Assembly: GCA_028829895.1 (NCBI GenBank)
Contig: CM054177.1
Span: 31,227,564-31,291,563 of the forward strand
Length of the DNA stretch: 64,000 nucleotides
Source of the DNA: Sinotaia quadrata
Lineage: Eukaryota > Mollusca > Gastropoda > Architaenioglossa > Viviparidae
Direction: 5' to 3'
Shown here: positions 22,603 to 34,998 of the stretch, piece after piece
Position numbering within the stretch: the stretch's first letter is position 1
How the letters are laid out: every line of letters starts with the position of its first letter
Notes under the pieces: model-generated
What the model saw: the letters and a program-made list of their open reading frames with translations, nothing else
Database searches by the model: none
What the model was told of the DNA's origin: nothing
Translations under genes and position numbers: made by a program

Positions 22603-23150
22603 TGTGACGTCATTCATTATTATTATTAATTCATTAATGATCCTAAACTAATTACTAGTGATGAGAAACTTCACTTTTTTTTATTAATGATTCTCCAGCA
22701 GGCTTGTCTCTCTCACTGGGCGGATAAGCGGGCGCTGTAAACGTTTTCTCTCTTCCACAACATTAAAGATAAACATTTACCATCACACAATATTCCATAG
22801 GTGGAAAACGTCTTACTAAAGGAGAAGATAAATCCGTCTTTAACCTATATTTAGCGAGCCCCTGTCCATGCACTTTCTTCTACAACATAAGGTTATCAAT
22901 ATGTGTAATAACGTCAATAAATTTAACAATACGTTTATTAAATCAACAATCAAACATTCATATGACAAATACAATAAAAAAAGATAACATCAATATTTCC
23001 ATTAAACAACTTATGAATAATTTCAATAATTCAGTCTTATGCCTAAAATACAATTCAACAATAGTGTCAATATAAATCACAGGATTTTTTTTTATCAGAG
23101 AACAGAAATGGAATTATTAGAGATAAGCAATAAAACTTCTACATAATCTT
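22603..23150. mobile_element. Partial copy B of the 3218-4819 element
   Basis: Same left end (TGTGACGTC) and same order of landmarks: an ATT-rich block, CTCTCTCACT, a TTTTCTCTCTTCCACAAC block, ATTCCATAGGTGGAAAACG, AGAGATAAGCAATA. Similarity to copy A fades at about 23130, after roughly 530 bp; the following sequence runs into a 28-bp array. No right terminus or target duplication found. Confidence 0.8.
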
Positions 23151-23194
23151 GCATTGATGAAGCCACACTTGTAATTTTTCACGCGCTTTTGCAA

Positions 23195-23505
23195 CAATGT
23201 CACAAATGTAAATGTTGTGTCGCCACACTAGAAGTGTAAATGTTGTGTCACCACAATAGAAGTGTAAATGTTGTGTCATCACACTAGAAGTGTAAATGTT
23301 GTGTCACCACACTAGAAGTGTAAATGTTGTGTCACCACACTAGAAGTGTAAATGTTGTGTCACCACACTAGAAGTGTAAATGTTGTGTCGCCACACTAGA
23401 AGTGTAAATGTTGTGTCACCACACTAGAAGTGTAAATGTTGTGTCGCCACACTAGAAGTGTAAATGTTGTGTCGTCACACTAGAAGTGTAAATGTTGTGT
23501 CGCCA
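23195..23505. repeat. 28-bp array
   Basis: About 11 copies of TAGAAGTGTAAATGTTGTGT then CGCCACAC (variants CACC, CATC, CGTC). Follows the fading 3' side of element copy B. Confidence 0.96.
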
Positions 23506-23575
23506 GATGAATAAATATGATGGCGTTCCAATGACAATTAGATGGCGTAGCAAGACAATGGTAGGTTGTGAGCCA

Positions 23576-23765
23576 TAGACTTGTAAAGGTGATCACTTAT
23601 CTTAAATTTGATGACATATATTACATTCCACCAGACAGACTTGTAAAGGTGATCACTTATATATATGAAATTTGATGACATAGATTACATTCCACCAGAC
23701 AGATTTGTAAAAGTGATCACTTATCTGAAATTTGATGACATAGATTACATTCCATCTGACAGTAT
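23576..23765. repeat. ~60-bp array, 3 copies
   Basis: GACTTGTAAAGGTGATCACT then a TTTGATGACATAGATTACAT block. Confidence 0.92.
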
Positions 23766-23859
23766 TGTGAAATGCGTAACACTGCCTGGATGGCAATCCA
23801 AGGTCAAAAAGGGTGACGCAGCTTAAAAATTTTAAAGAAGATTGCTTATGCAATCAGAA

Positions 23860-24320
23860 TGGCCGACAGTGATGAAATACCGTCCAAGATTTTCAGAGTG
23901 GCAAAATATACGCCGTACTGCTTGATACTGGTAAAGTACGCGACGTACTGACTGAGACTGGCAAAATACCATTCCGTACCGCTTGAGACTGACAAAAAAG
24001 GCGGACCGTTTGAACCTGGCAAAATCAACGCCGCACCGCTTGAGACTGGCAAAAACAACGACATACCGCTTGATACTAGCAAAATACATGCCGTACCGCT
24101 TGAGACTGGCATAAAGAATGCCTTAGAGTTTGAGACTGACAAAATTCACGACTTACCGACTGGCAAATATACATTTCGTACCATTTGAAACTAGTAGCAT
24201 ACATTACATACCATCCAAGAAGGGCAAAATGCCTTATATATTGCTTGAGTGTGGTAAAAAGACATACCGTGCCACATCAAACTGAAAAAAATATCGCTTG
24301 AGCCGCATGTACCGCTTGTG
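23860..24320. repeat. ~30-bp degenerate array
   Basis: ACCGCTTGAGACTGGCAAAA then TACATGCCGT, about 14 variable copies. Confidence 0.85.
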
Positions 24321-24439
24321 ATGCATGTGCCACTTGATTAGAAACATACGAACTAACGCCAAGATAGACAAATGTAGACGGCGACCAGCTGACGCCAGAA
24401 ATATTTGGTTTAATAAGTGTGACTACATATTATTCATAT

Positions 24440-24960
24440 TGATTGAATTCAGTGTAGTCAATTAACCCTAAGTGCAGAATTCAACATAAGGGCTGAATTA
24501 ACCCTACATGTTGTAAGAATTGCAAATGCTCAATTAACCCTAAGCTTAATTAAAACGAGAGCTGAATTAATCCTAAACTTTTGAATTAAAACTAGTGCTG
24601 AATTAACCCTAAGCTTTTGAATTAAAACTAGTGCTGAATTAACCCTAAGCATTGAATTAAAACTAGAGCTGAATTAACCCTAAGCATTGAATTAAAACTA
24701 GACCTGAATTAACCCTAAGCATTGAATTAAAACTAGTGCTGAATTAACCCTAAGCATTGAATTAAAACTAGAGCTGAATTAACCCTAAGCATTGAATTAA
24801 AACTAGAGCTGAATTAACCCTAAGCATTGAATTAAAACTAGAGATGAATTAACCCTAAGCATTGAATTAAAACTAGAGCTGATTTTAACCCTAAGCATTG
24901 AATTAAAAGGTGCTGATTTAACCCTAAGAATTGAATTAAAACTAGAGCTGAATTAATCCG
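24440..24960. repeat. 35-bp array with TTAACCCTAAG core
   Basis: GAATTAACCCTAAGCATTGA then ATTAAAACTAGAGCT; about 12 copies, irregular at the left. Confidence 0.95.
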
Positions 24961-25039
24961 AAATATTTCCAGTCAGTAAATTAAAAAACAACCAAGCAAG
25001 CCTCTATATAATGAACGGAACACAAATATTAAGTGTTGA

Positions 25040-25235
25040 CATGACAAACAGTAGGAAGTCAGTCATCAATAAAGTGATATTTGCCAATCATTTCACTGAA
25101 TTTACAACCAATAGAGATGATTTTAACAAATCAATAAAGTGATTTTGCCTATCATTTCATTGAATTTACAGCCACAAGAGTGATTTTTAACTAATCATTA
25201 AAGTGATTTTACCAATCATTAAATTGATTTTTTTC
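25040..25235. repeat. ~64-bp degenerate array
   Basis: ATCAATAAAGTGATTTTGCC / AATCATTTCATTGAATTTACA blocks, 3 diverged copies. Confidence 0.75.
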
Positions 25236-25955
25236 CTGATCACCTCTCATTCTCGCATACGTAGATCCCTTGAGTGAACTTATTTGTAATTAGACCAAAC
25301 ACAGACAACTCGCACTTAGCGCTCTAGAGTTACGAAGAAATTATTTTTATTGACTGTTTAAACTCGATTATTACACCTCTTTCCTTCTTCTTCCTTTCCC
25401 AAACAAGAAATAACGTTTCAGCCACCAATTTAATTACGGCATTGACGAGCAAGTGGTAAATTAACTTTGGACGCGATGTGACGCGAGCTCTCGAGGACGC
25501 AGCGGTCAGTACGTCATCGGCGGGGGGGGGGACTTTGTTACAGAATCAGTGCATTTGATTGGGTAAAAGAAAACAAATTTATTTTAACTAACTGAAGTGG
25601 GGAAAGAGCGGGAATGGGGGTGAGAAAATAAGAAGACAAGAACAAACTCCACAAGGCATTTCAAGACAGCCTGCCATAATAAGACGTTATTGGATTTGTT
25701 TATCTGTGACCGAATGTGGTAGGCATAGCAGTTTATGTGTCATCCACACAAAACCATGGCACAGTCCATAGCATCGGGTGCTCTTTCAACTCAAATTACA
25801 TCAGTTTTCTATAGAAAAACAAAGATGCATTTGAGTTGAAGTGCAACCGAAAACAGATTGTACAGTCAGCAGGATGTTAGTATGAAAGAAGTATTAATGT
25901 CTTCGTCAAACTTTCTGGCTTCGCTTTCCTCCTCATTAAGGCAGTTTGCACTCAA

Positions 25956-25957
<2 letters not shown>
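25236..25957. other. Unique sequence with CpG-rich segment and G-run
   Basis: A locally CpG-rich stretch at 25470-25530 ends in CGGC followed by a G10 run. No frame or RNA gene seen. Confidence 0.45.

Positions 25958-25958
<1 letters not shown>

Positions 25959-25998
<40 letters not shown>
25959..25998. repeat. (GT)n microsatellite
   Basis: About 20 uninterrupted GT. Confidence 0.97.
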
Positions 25999-26002
<4 letters not shown>

Positions 26003-26019
26003 ACTAATATACAGCAGTC

Positions 26020-26369
26020 TAAGTATGATTGCTAGAGCTGTGTCTGTATGTGATTGTTAGCTGGATATGATTGTTAGTAATGTATCTGGATATGATTGCT
26101 AGAACTATGTCTGTATGTGATTGTTAGCTGGATATGATTGTTAGTAATGTATCTGGATATGATTGCTAGAACTATGTCTGTATGTGATTGTTATCTGGAT
26201 ATGATTGTTAGTAATGTGTTTAGAACAACTTTTATAGTGGCGGAAAAAATATCTTACAGTGAAGTATCTAAAAATGATTATTAGTAATGTGTCTGATAAC
26301 GGATGCTAGAGATGTGTTTAAAAATGATTGTCAGTGATGTATCTGGCAACAATTATTACCTGGACAGAA

Positions 26370-26407
<38 letters not shown>

Positions 26408-26830
26408 GTCTGGAAACAACTTTTATTTTGACGGAAACATTACATAGAGTTCTGCTCTCTGAAAATGATTATTTTGAAATCGTGAAAATGACGGTCTTAG
26501 TGATGTGTCTGGAAGCAATTATGATACGGACAGTACATATTTAACAACGAGTGCCTGAACAAAATTGTTATTGATGTGTCTGGAAATTTTACATATAGCA
26601 TGGTCCCTGAAATGATTGTTAGTGATGTGTTTGAAACTTGTTTTAGTGACAAATCAAAACTTTCTGTTATTGACGTGTCTGGAAAATAATATGAGATGAA
26701 TGATTGTAGTTGTCCAAAAACAAGAATGTTACTTGTCCGAAAACAATAATTGTTTATTACTTGTCCAAAAAGCGATAATTGATAGTTATTTGTCCGAAAA
26801 TAATTGTTTATTACTTGTCAGAAAACAGAA
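26020..26830. repeat. 67-bp array passing into degenerate TGATTGTTAGT repeats
   Basis: 26030-26225: three copies with TGTATGTGATTGTTAGCTGG. To 26700: diverged ATTGTTAGTGATGTGTCTGG blocks. 26700-26830: ACTTGTCCGAAAACAATAAT blocks. A (GT)n run interrupts at 26373-26405. Confidence 0.8.
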
Positions 26831-27149
26831 AAATATTTGAAAGTCTGAAGAAATATTTACTATTAATCACTGTTTTTCTTTGTGCTCTGTACAAAAATAA
26901 GACACTGCTTCCCATAAGACCCAAGGAATTTCATAACAAGGGTTCCATTAAATATGGTATCTCATACATTTTGAGTCACATACAAATCGGGATTCCTTAA
27001 ACAGACAAATTATATTTATAGATGAAAATACACCATTTACACTTTTTATGTCCCGACATTGTGAGAGAAATGAGAATGGATCGAATATCTACACCAGTAT
27101 TACCTTGCAAATGATCGCTGGCTTGTGTTGACCTCAGCCTCATTTGTAT

Positions 27150-27545
27150 AAATGTCAATCTGTCGATTTGACTTGAAAAACTGTCGACTTGGCTTGGAAA
27201 ACTGTCGACTTGGCTTGACAAACTCTCGACCTGATTTGAAAAAACTGTCGATTTTGGCTTGACCAACTGTCGACTTGGTTTGACAAACCTTTGACTTGAA
27301 AAACTATCGATTTGACTTGAAAAACTGTTGGTTTTAAAATCTGTCGACTTAACTTGAAAAACTCTCGACTTGGCTTGAAAAAAACTCTCGACTTGGCTTG
27401 AAAAACTCTCGACTTGGCTTGAAAAACTCTCGACTTGGTTTTAATATCTGTCGACTTAACTTGAAAAACTCTCGACTTGGCTTGAAAAAAACTCTCGACT
27501 TGGCTTGAAAAATTCTCGACTTGGCTTGTATAACTGTCGAGTTGC
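27150..27545. repeat. 21-bp array
   Basis: ACTCTCGACTTGGCTTGAAA plus A, about 18 copies with small indels. Gives long KSRVFQA-type frames on the minus strand. Confidence 0.94.
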
Positions 27546-27769
27546 ATTGCTTAACTACCAGAACGGCTAGTTTAGCTGCTTAAATTATCGACAGCGAAAT
27601 GAAGGAAAGTTTAAGCGTCATTCAATAGAAATAAATCAAAGAATCAAATGAAGTGTTTGGATGACTGGCTTGTGGGCTGGATATGTGTGTTTTATATGGT
27701 TGGGGTGTCTTATAAGGCTTCGGGGATTAATAGTTATTAATAGTTTTGGTGTCCATCTGTTCTGATGCT

Positions 27770-27985
27770 GGCTCCTAACACTTCTGAGCTGACTTTAGTT
27801 TTCTGTAGTTGGTGTGTCAATTTGCTCTGGTGCCGGCTTGTCTTGTAAGACTTCCAGGCTGACTTGCTTTCAGTAGTTGGTGTGTCTATCTACTCTGGTG
27901 CCGGCTTGTCTTGAGCTGACTTGTTTTCAGTTTTTGGTGAGTCATTCTGCTCTAGTGCCGGGCTTGTATTGTAAGACCTCCAGGT
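27770..27985. repeat. ~70-bp degenerate array
   Basis: TCTGGTGCCGGCTTGTCTTG and TGACTTGTTTTCAGT blocks, 3 to 4 copies. Confidence 0.8.
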
Positions 27986-27999
27986 TGACTAGTTATTAT

Positions 28000-29480
28000 C
28001 ATTGAGTGTTAAGTTATTTTTGGTGTTAGGTTGTCAGGTTTGAGTGTCAAGCTGATTTTGGTTTCGGATTGTCTAGTTTGAGTGTCAAGTTGTTTTGGAG
28101 TTGAATTGTTTAGTTTGTGTGTCAAGCTGCTTTTGTGGTGGGTTGTCTAGTTTTAGTGTCAAGTTCTTTTGTAGTTGGATTATCAAGTTTGAGTGTCAAG
28201 TTGTTTTTGTTGTTGGGTTGTCTGTTTTGATTGTCACGTTGTTTTGGAGTTAGATTGTCTAGTTTAGGTGTCATGTTGTTTTTGGTGTCGGGTTGTCTAG
28301 TTTGAGTGTCAAGATGTTATGTTGTTGTGTTGTCTAGTTTGAGTGACAATTTGTTTTTGAGTTGGATTGTCTAGTTGGATGTCAAGTTGTTTTTGGTGTC
28401 GGGTTGTCTAGTTTGACTGTCAAGTTGTTTTGGAGTTGGATTGTCTAGTTTGGGTATCACGTTTGTTTGGTGTCTGATTGTCTGGTTTGTGTGTCAAGTT
28501 GTTTTTTGGTTTCAGGTTGGCTACTTTAAGTGTCTAGTTGTTTTGGAGTTGAGTTGTTTAGTTTGAGTGTCAAGATGTTTTAGTTTCGGGTTGTTTAGTT
28601 TGTGTGTCAAGTTCTTTTGGATTTGATACGTCAAGTTTGAGTGTCAAGTTGTTTTGGTGTCGGGTTGTGTAGATTGAGTGTCAAGATGTTTTGGTTTCAG
28701 GATGTTTAGTTTAGGTGTCAAATTGGTTTTTTTGTTGGGTTGTCTAATTGATTGGGTCAAGTTGTTTTGGAGTTAGGTTGTCTAGTTTGAGTGTCAGGTT
28801 GTTTTGTAGTTTGGTCGTCTAGTTTGAGTGCTAAGTTGTTTTTGATGTTGGTTGTCTTGTTTGAGTGTCAGGTTGTTTTGTATCAGTTTGTCCTGTTTGA
28901 GTATCAAATTATTTTGTCAGGTTGACTAAATTGGATTGGATTACTATGGGTTGGGTTAGCTAGTGTGAATATCAGGTTGGTTAATATGGGGTTAGGTAGC
29001 TATGTTTGGAATTGTAACTTGTTGTCGGTTAATTATCGTGTCAGCTTGACTAGTTTGTGTTCAGTTTGATTAGTTTGAGTATCGGGTAGGCTCATTTGAG
29101 CAACAGTTTGAGCATCGGATTGACTAATTTGGGTGTCAGTTTGGCTAATTTGAGGTTGAGTTATTATGTGTCTATTTGGCTAGTATGAAGTCAGATTATT
29201 TTAATGTCAGGTTGACTAGTTTGAGTGTCGTTTGGATTTAGTTTGAGCATCGGATGGGCTAGTTTGAGTGTCGAGTTGTTTAGTTTGTGTTCGGGTTGTG
29301 TTGGTGTTACGTCGAACATCGGGTTAGTTAGTCTAAGTGTTTGATTGGCTAGTTTGAATGTTGGATTCGCTAGATTGAATGTTGGGTTGGCCAGTTTGCC
29401 TATCAGGTTGGCTAGTTTAAGCATCGGGTTGGCTGGATTCAGTATCGCATTCTAGTGGTGTTACGTGGAATGGTTTGAAT
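28000..29480. repeat. 1.5-kb degenerate ~38-bp array
   Basis: GGTTGTCTAGTTTGAGTGTC then AAGTTGTTTTGGTGTCG, repeated some 35 times with heavy drift; the right third shifts to GGTTGGCTAGTTTGA-type units. Longest old array in the window. Confidence 0.88.
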
Positions 29481-29689
29481 GTCGGGTTGTCTGGTATGAG
29501 TCACTATTGCTTGGTAATGGACTGGCTAGTTTTATTTTGAGGTTTGCTAGCTTGTTTGCCGGGTTCACTAGTTTAACAATTTGGTTGGCATGATATTCTG
29601 GCTGGCATGTCTTACTGGTGAATCGACTTGCATGGCTTGTGGGATTGGAATGTTTGTGTATCCAAAGTTTATTTGACTACGTGTATGGA

Positions 29690-30245
29690 TTGTTTGTGTG
29701 TCCTGAAGTTTATTTGAATAGCTTATAACTTGTTTGTTTCTCCTGAAGTCTGTTTATATATGTTAAAGCTCAGTTGTGTCTCTTGAAGTTTACTTGAATA
29801 TGTTTATGGCTTGTTTGTTTCTCCTGAAGTCTGTTTATATATTCTTGAGTTCAGTTGTGTCTTTTGAAGTTTACTTGAATATGTTTATGGCTTGTTTGTT
29901 TCTCCTGAAGTCTGTTTATATATTCTTGAGTTCAGTTGTGTCTTTTGAAGTTTACTTGAATATGTTTATGGCTTGTTTGTCTCCCGAAGTTTGCTTGAAT
30001 ATGCTAATGACTTGTTAGTTTCCAGAAGTTTTGAATATATTTATGGTCTTGTTAGTGCCTCCTGAAGTTTTTGAATATATTTATGGTCTTGTTAGTGTCT
30101 CCAGAAGTTTTTGAATATATTTATGGTCTTGTGAGTGTCTCCAGAAGTTTATGAATATGTTTATGGGCTTGTTTGTGTATCCAGAAGGTTTTGAATATGT
30201 TTATGGGCTTGTTTGTGTCTCCAGAAATTTGTTTGAATATGCTTT
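29690..30245. repeat. 81-bp array passing into 40-bp units
   Basis: 29780-30000: GTTTACTTGAATATGTTTAT / CTCCTGAAGTCTGTTTATAT, 81-bp period. From 30005: GTCTCCAGAAGTTTTTGAAT then ATATTTATGGTCTTGTTAGT, 40-bp period. The two share GAAGTTT..TGAATAT.TTTATGG. Confidence 0.92.
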
Positions 30246-30413
30246 GGGCCTGTGTAAGACGGGGACAAGTTGGTGATGACGTGAGACGGGAGAACACGAT
30301 GCTGATGACGTAAGACGGGGGACACCTTATGTAATATCTGCCTGAAAACGGGGAACAACAGGTTTCGGGAAAATGGACAATGACGAAAATAAGTACTGAC
30401 ATTTTTTGTTTAT

Positions 30414-30572
30414 ACCAGACTGAACACACCATATCATAATGACTTGTATTTGTTTAGACTATACTGAATACACCATATCATAATGACTTATATTTGTTTA
30501 GACCAGACTGAACACATCATGTCATAAAGACTTATATTTGTTTAGACCAGACTGAACACACCATGTCATAAT
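30414..30572. repeat. ~45-bp array
   Basis: CCAGACTGAACACACCATGT then CATAATGACTTATATTTG, 4 copies. Confidence 0.92.
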
Positions 30573-30579
30573 GATTTAT

Positions 30580-30773
30580 ATGTAGAATAGAATTTTGACA
30601 AAACCGTAACATATCAAACTTACAAATATACGCAATCAGTAAATTTAGAATACAATTTTGACGAAACCACAACATATCTACCTTACAATAATACGCATTT
30701 ATTATATGTGGAATACCAATCGGACACAACTGCAATATATCTCCCTTACAATAATACGCATTTATTATATGTG
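30580..30773. repeat. 63-bp array, left part
   Basis: GGAATACCAATCGGACACAA then CTGCAATATATCTCCCTTAC; left copies diverged, right copy intact to ATGTG at the insertion point. Confidence 0.9.
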
Positions 30774-32713
30774 TGTGGCGGAAAGGGGGTTCTACGTGTG
30801 CGCCTTGGTTATTAATATTTTAATTAATCACTTTCATGCCAATCGCTCACTACCTCCTTAAAGGGTCTTATGCGGTCCGAGAGTGACTAGGTCAAGCCTC
30901 GAGCAGTCCGTCAGTCAATGACCGTCTCCCAAGTGTTACCTGTCTCAGAATAGTGACTACACTGCGTTATCTTGTCAGTCGTTCTATCACTATTCCGGCC
31001 CTACCACAATCTCTCATCGCTGTCAATGATGGGAACTATTTTAAAACATGTGTCTAGACCGTCTTCTCGATTGTATTATGTCATTGGCTGCCCCCACCCA
31101 TCATTACACATGTACCTCCAAGAAATGAAGGAGGAAATAGTTTTAAAAGAAAACAATTTATTAAAAAGAAATAAAGATAACAATTTCAATAAATTTACAT
31201 TGAATCCAAATCACACACTAGGCGATTTCGAAATCACAAATCTCGTAAGACTTCCAGAATTACAATTAATGAAAAGATATATCAATACAGTTTTAGAGAA
31301 TAATTATTAGAGAATTCCATGTGACATTATCATATACTTTAGTTAAGCTTACACAATTACTCTTCATACATAAGCCAACTACATAGTCAACACTTTAAAA
31401 AATATAGAATTTACATAGAAGAATCAGACATAGAACAAGGAATGAAAATCACAGAAACATGTACAGATTACACAGAAAGTTCATGTAATTGAATCACCTG
31501 ATTATGGCCTTGTTCTGTTGTAGCCTCGTTCTCGGCAGGGTGGCTGACGATTAAATGTCTCGTGGTTTTTGCCCGCCTGGTGACGTAAATGAATGTTCCG
31601 TGATTTACGAACAACAATTTGTCCATAGAAAGTTAAACAAAGTCTGTAATTTGTAATCCTTTCACAGACACTGATAACATATAGTCATCCACAGTTACAG
31701 TTCAGTATATTCAATTTCACTGGTTAGGCAGTTTATCCACGTAGTACAAGTGGGTCAGACTCACGCTCCTCGCAGCAGCCCACTTCGTAATACCGTCTCC
31801 CTTGATGGTCCTGATACAAACAGAATCCACAAGCAGGTTTACTCCACACTGGCCCTAAACACATGTAGAGACCAAGTGGCAGTACTCGTTGTCAACACTA
31901 GACAACTGGAACTTGAGACGCCAGGATCAACTGGTACAATCCAAAAATGAATAACTGAAGACAATGCGTACTGACAAGTACGCACGCACGTGTGACGTAT
32001 GGAGCTGAACGCATGGAACTGAGCTCCTGGAACTGGACGGCTTGAACTGCAATAGATCAATGTAATGGCGCATATCAGGATCATGCTTTATAATTCTGTA
32101 ATCTGTACTTACATTTCTATTTCTCATTACAATTCCTTTTAACAATTTAATTTATCTGATTCTCTCTCTAAACGAAATAAAAGCATTATAGTTTAAATTC
32201 GTTATATTTACAAGAAGCATGATTCAACATTATTAAAAAATCAAATGTAAAAATCATCCACAACACAATCTCCTACATCGGACATACCTTTCCTTAGTTC
32301 TGACCATGAGCCGGCACGGGACTCAAACTTGTGTAAAAGAGTGTAGAGAATTTTTAGTCTGCTCTTTTATCCATTTTCAGAGGTCATGGAAGTTTCTAGA
32401 ATTTCTTAGCCTCTGGCTATGACTTGTTTTTCTTCCTGTGCCTATTGACTCCATAGTCATGGCTGAATGCACACACATAATAGACTGAGTGTGTGTGGTG
32501 CCAGGAATATGCCCATGTTACATAAGAATTTGTGACCTGTAATTCCAACTCCCTTTATTTGTAGATATGGGTCGATGTTGTTTACGTCAAACAAATCTTA
32601 CTCAGACTTGAATTGTGAAATTCAAATCAAAATTTGATTTACAAATTTTGAAAATTAACGAAATTAATTATATTAATTAAATTAATTGGGTAATTAGCAT
32701 TTTTCCGTTTACA
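30774..32713. mobile_element. 1.94-kb LTR-like insertion (second family)
   Basis: Starts TGTGGCGGAAAGG and ends TTTTCCGTTTACA, flanked by the 5-bp duplication ATGTG (30769-30773 and 32714-32718). Removing it joins two parts of a 63-bp tandem array in register. The left end resembles the complement of the right end of the 3218-4819 element (TGTGGCGGA), but the interiors look unrelated. A late AATAAA is at about 32176. A frame at about 31070-31150 reads GCPHPSLHMYLQEMKEE, faintly reminiscent of MULE-type transposase C-termini; I do not rely on it. Solo LTR is the best guess; no internal LTR pair seen. Confidence 0.75.
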
Positions 32714-33010
32714 ATGTGGAATACCAATCGGACACAACTGCAATATATCTCCCTTACAATAATACGCATTTATTATATGTGGAATACCAATCGGACACAA
32801 CTGCAATATATCTACCTTACAATAATACGCATTTATTACATGTGGAATACCAATCGGACACAACTGCAATATATCTCCCTTACAATAATACGCATTTATT
32901 ATATGTGGAATACCAATCGGACACAACTGCAATATATCTACCTTACAATAATACGCATTTATTACATGTGGAATACCATCGGACACAACTGCAATATATC
33001 TACCTTGTTA
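32714..33010. repeat. 63-bp array, right part, with 126-bp dimers
   Basis: Continues the same unit from the second ATGTG. Copies alternate CTCCC..TATATG and CTACC..TACATG, a dimeric higher-order unit; about 4.7 copies. Confidence 0.95.
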
Positions 33011-33530
33011 TAAAAGGCAATCAATGTGAAAATAAGAAATTCTTAACATGACTTAACGATAACTGCATGTCACAAAATATTATGCATCTAAAATTAAGTA
33101 AAATTGAACTTTTGAAATTAAAAAGAAACCTTATGTAAAGAATACAATATTGATAGTAAAATGTTTCAAGAAGATAATTCACAACGCGGTGCTAAAATGT
33201 TCCTTCCAAAGTGAACTTTACTGTGTAAACATTGAAGTGGTAGTTGTTATCAAATGTCAGGATTGTCTTAACGTACGGTTGTCATTATCAGCGAGCGGGA
33301 TCATTAATCGTACGAATATTGACTTTGTTGTTCGTCTTTATATAAATACAGCTAGTCGAAACTATTTCCAGTAGCTCTCCTAAAATAAAAGCTAGGAAGG
33401 AAAACACAAATGAAATAATATAGAACATATTTAGGCCAAAGGAAATATACTAAAGTATGCTTGCTGTTAAAGATAATGAAAAATATAGAACTGTAACAAT
33501 GTTCATGCAAGGTGAAATGCTATGATTCTG
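33011..33530. other. AT-rich unique sequence
   Basis: A 74-codon frame at 33150-33374 resembles nothing I know. No gene called. Confidence 0.4.
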
Positions 33531-33780
33531 TATTGGCTGTCAAGACAATGTGATGTGGAATGATGGTGCAGTAGCTGTCAAAACAATGTGATATGTGACA
33601 TTGGTGCAGTAGCTGTCAAAACAATGTGATATGTGACATTGGTGTAGTAGCTGTCAGAACAATGTGATATGTGACATTGGTGTAGTAGCTGTCAAGATAA
33701 TGTGATATGTGATGAGGGAGTAGTAGCTGTCAGGACAATGCGATATGTGACATTGGTGTAGTAGCAGTCAAGACATTGTG
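33531..33780. repeat. 38-bp array
   Basis: GTAGCTGTCAAAACAATGTG then ATATGTGACATTGGTGTA, about 7 copies. Confidence 0.95.
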
Positions 33781-33870
33781 ACGATATTGTGAAGTCTTTA
33801 AAGGAAATGCAAACGCATTGACTTCTGATTTTTCTGGAAAACACCAATTTCGTATACAGCACTATCTTTC

Positions 33871-33914
33871 TCCTCTCCCCCACCTCTCCCCCACCTCTCC
33901 CCCACCTCTCACCC
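33871..33914. repeat. 12-bp pyrimidine array
   Basis: CCTCTCCCCCAC about 4 times: a strand-pure pyrimidine tract. Confidence 0.9.
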
Positions 33915-34227
33915 AAGCAAACATATTTCGTTCGAAGTTCATAATATTCTTGTTTATTAATTTTAAACAGATAGGAAACCCAGCTCTTTTGCAATTTACT
34001 GATATGTTTAAACTATTGCTTTATAATTTACTATTAAAGTACGGTTATGTATCCTCTATTCTTTCAGTTAGCAATATGTGTTAATGCCTATTATGTTATT
34101 ATAGTACAAAGGTACGTGCTGCTTCGCACTGTGACATTACGGTACAATTATGTCTTGATTCCTACTGTGTCATTACTGGTTTTTCACATTTAAATAATAC
34201 CCATATTTATTCACTCATTCTTGAGGA

Positions 34228-34430
34228 ACTATACGCCTAGTTTAGAAATCCTACGTCTGATTTGTTCACCCCCCCCCCTATTAGAAATCCTACGTCTGAT
34301 TTGTTCACCCCCCCTATTAGAAATCCTTACGTTTGATTTGTTCAACCCCCTATTAGAAATCCTACGTCTGATTTGTTCACTCCCCTATTAGAAATCCTAC
34401 GACTAATTTAGTTCACTCCTTTCTTAGAAA
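34228..34430. repeat. ~35-bp array with C-runs of varying length
   Basis: TATTAGAAATCCTACGTCTG then ATTTGTTCAC; the C-run before TATTAG shrinks from ten to four across copies. Confidence 0.93.
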
Positions 34431-34714
34431 ACGTAGTCCACATTTATTCCTCCCTTCTTAGCAACAGTACCCCATATTTATTCCCTAACTCCTTAGCAAC
34501 AGTACCTGACATTAAAGACCATTCATTCCATAGAAACACCCCATATTTACGTCACTCGCGGTAGTGTCTCTGTTATCCATGCAAGGGCACGGCAAAACTG
34601 ACGCAACAGTTCTTGTGTGTTGGGTTGGGGAAGGAAAACCTTCATTGGATATTTGCGAAAAGATTTCCCATTGGCTGTTTATGTTGAACTCGAACAATAA
34701 TGTGGTTGTGAGGA

Positions 34715-34998
34715 AGGCATGCACTGGGTTTAGTGTGAGGAAGTAATGGACTGCTTATGTTGCATTGGGTTTAGTGTAAGCTTAAGGTGGGCTGCTTGTG
34801 TTGCACTGGGTTTAGTGTGAGCAAGTAATGGGCTGCTTGTGTTGCACTGGGGTTAGTGTGAGCAAGTAATGGGATGCTTAGGTTGCACTGGGTTAAGTTT
34901 TTGCAAAAATAGGCTGCTTATGTTGTACTGGGTTTAGTGTTGGCAAAAGTAGGCTGCTTATGTTGCACTGGGTTTAGTGTTGGCAAAAGGCGGGCTGC
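34715..34998. repeat. 40-bp array
   Basis: GGCTGCTTGTGTTGCACTGG then GTTTAGTGTGAGCAAGTAAT, about 7 copies. Confidence 0.94.
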
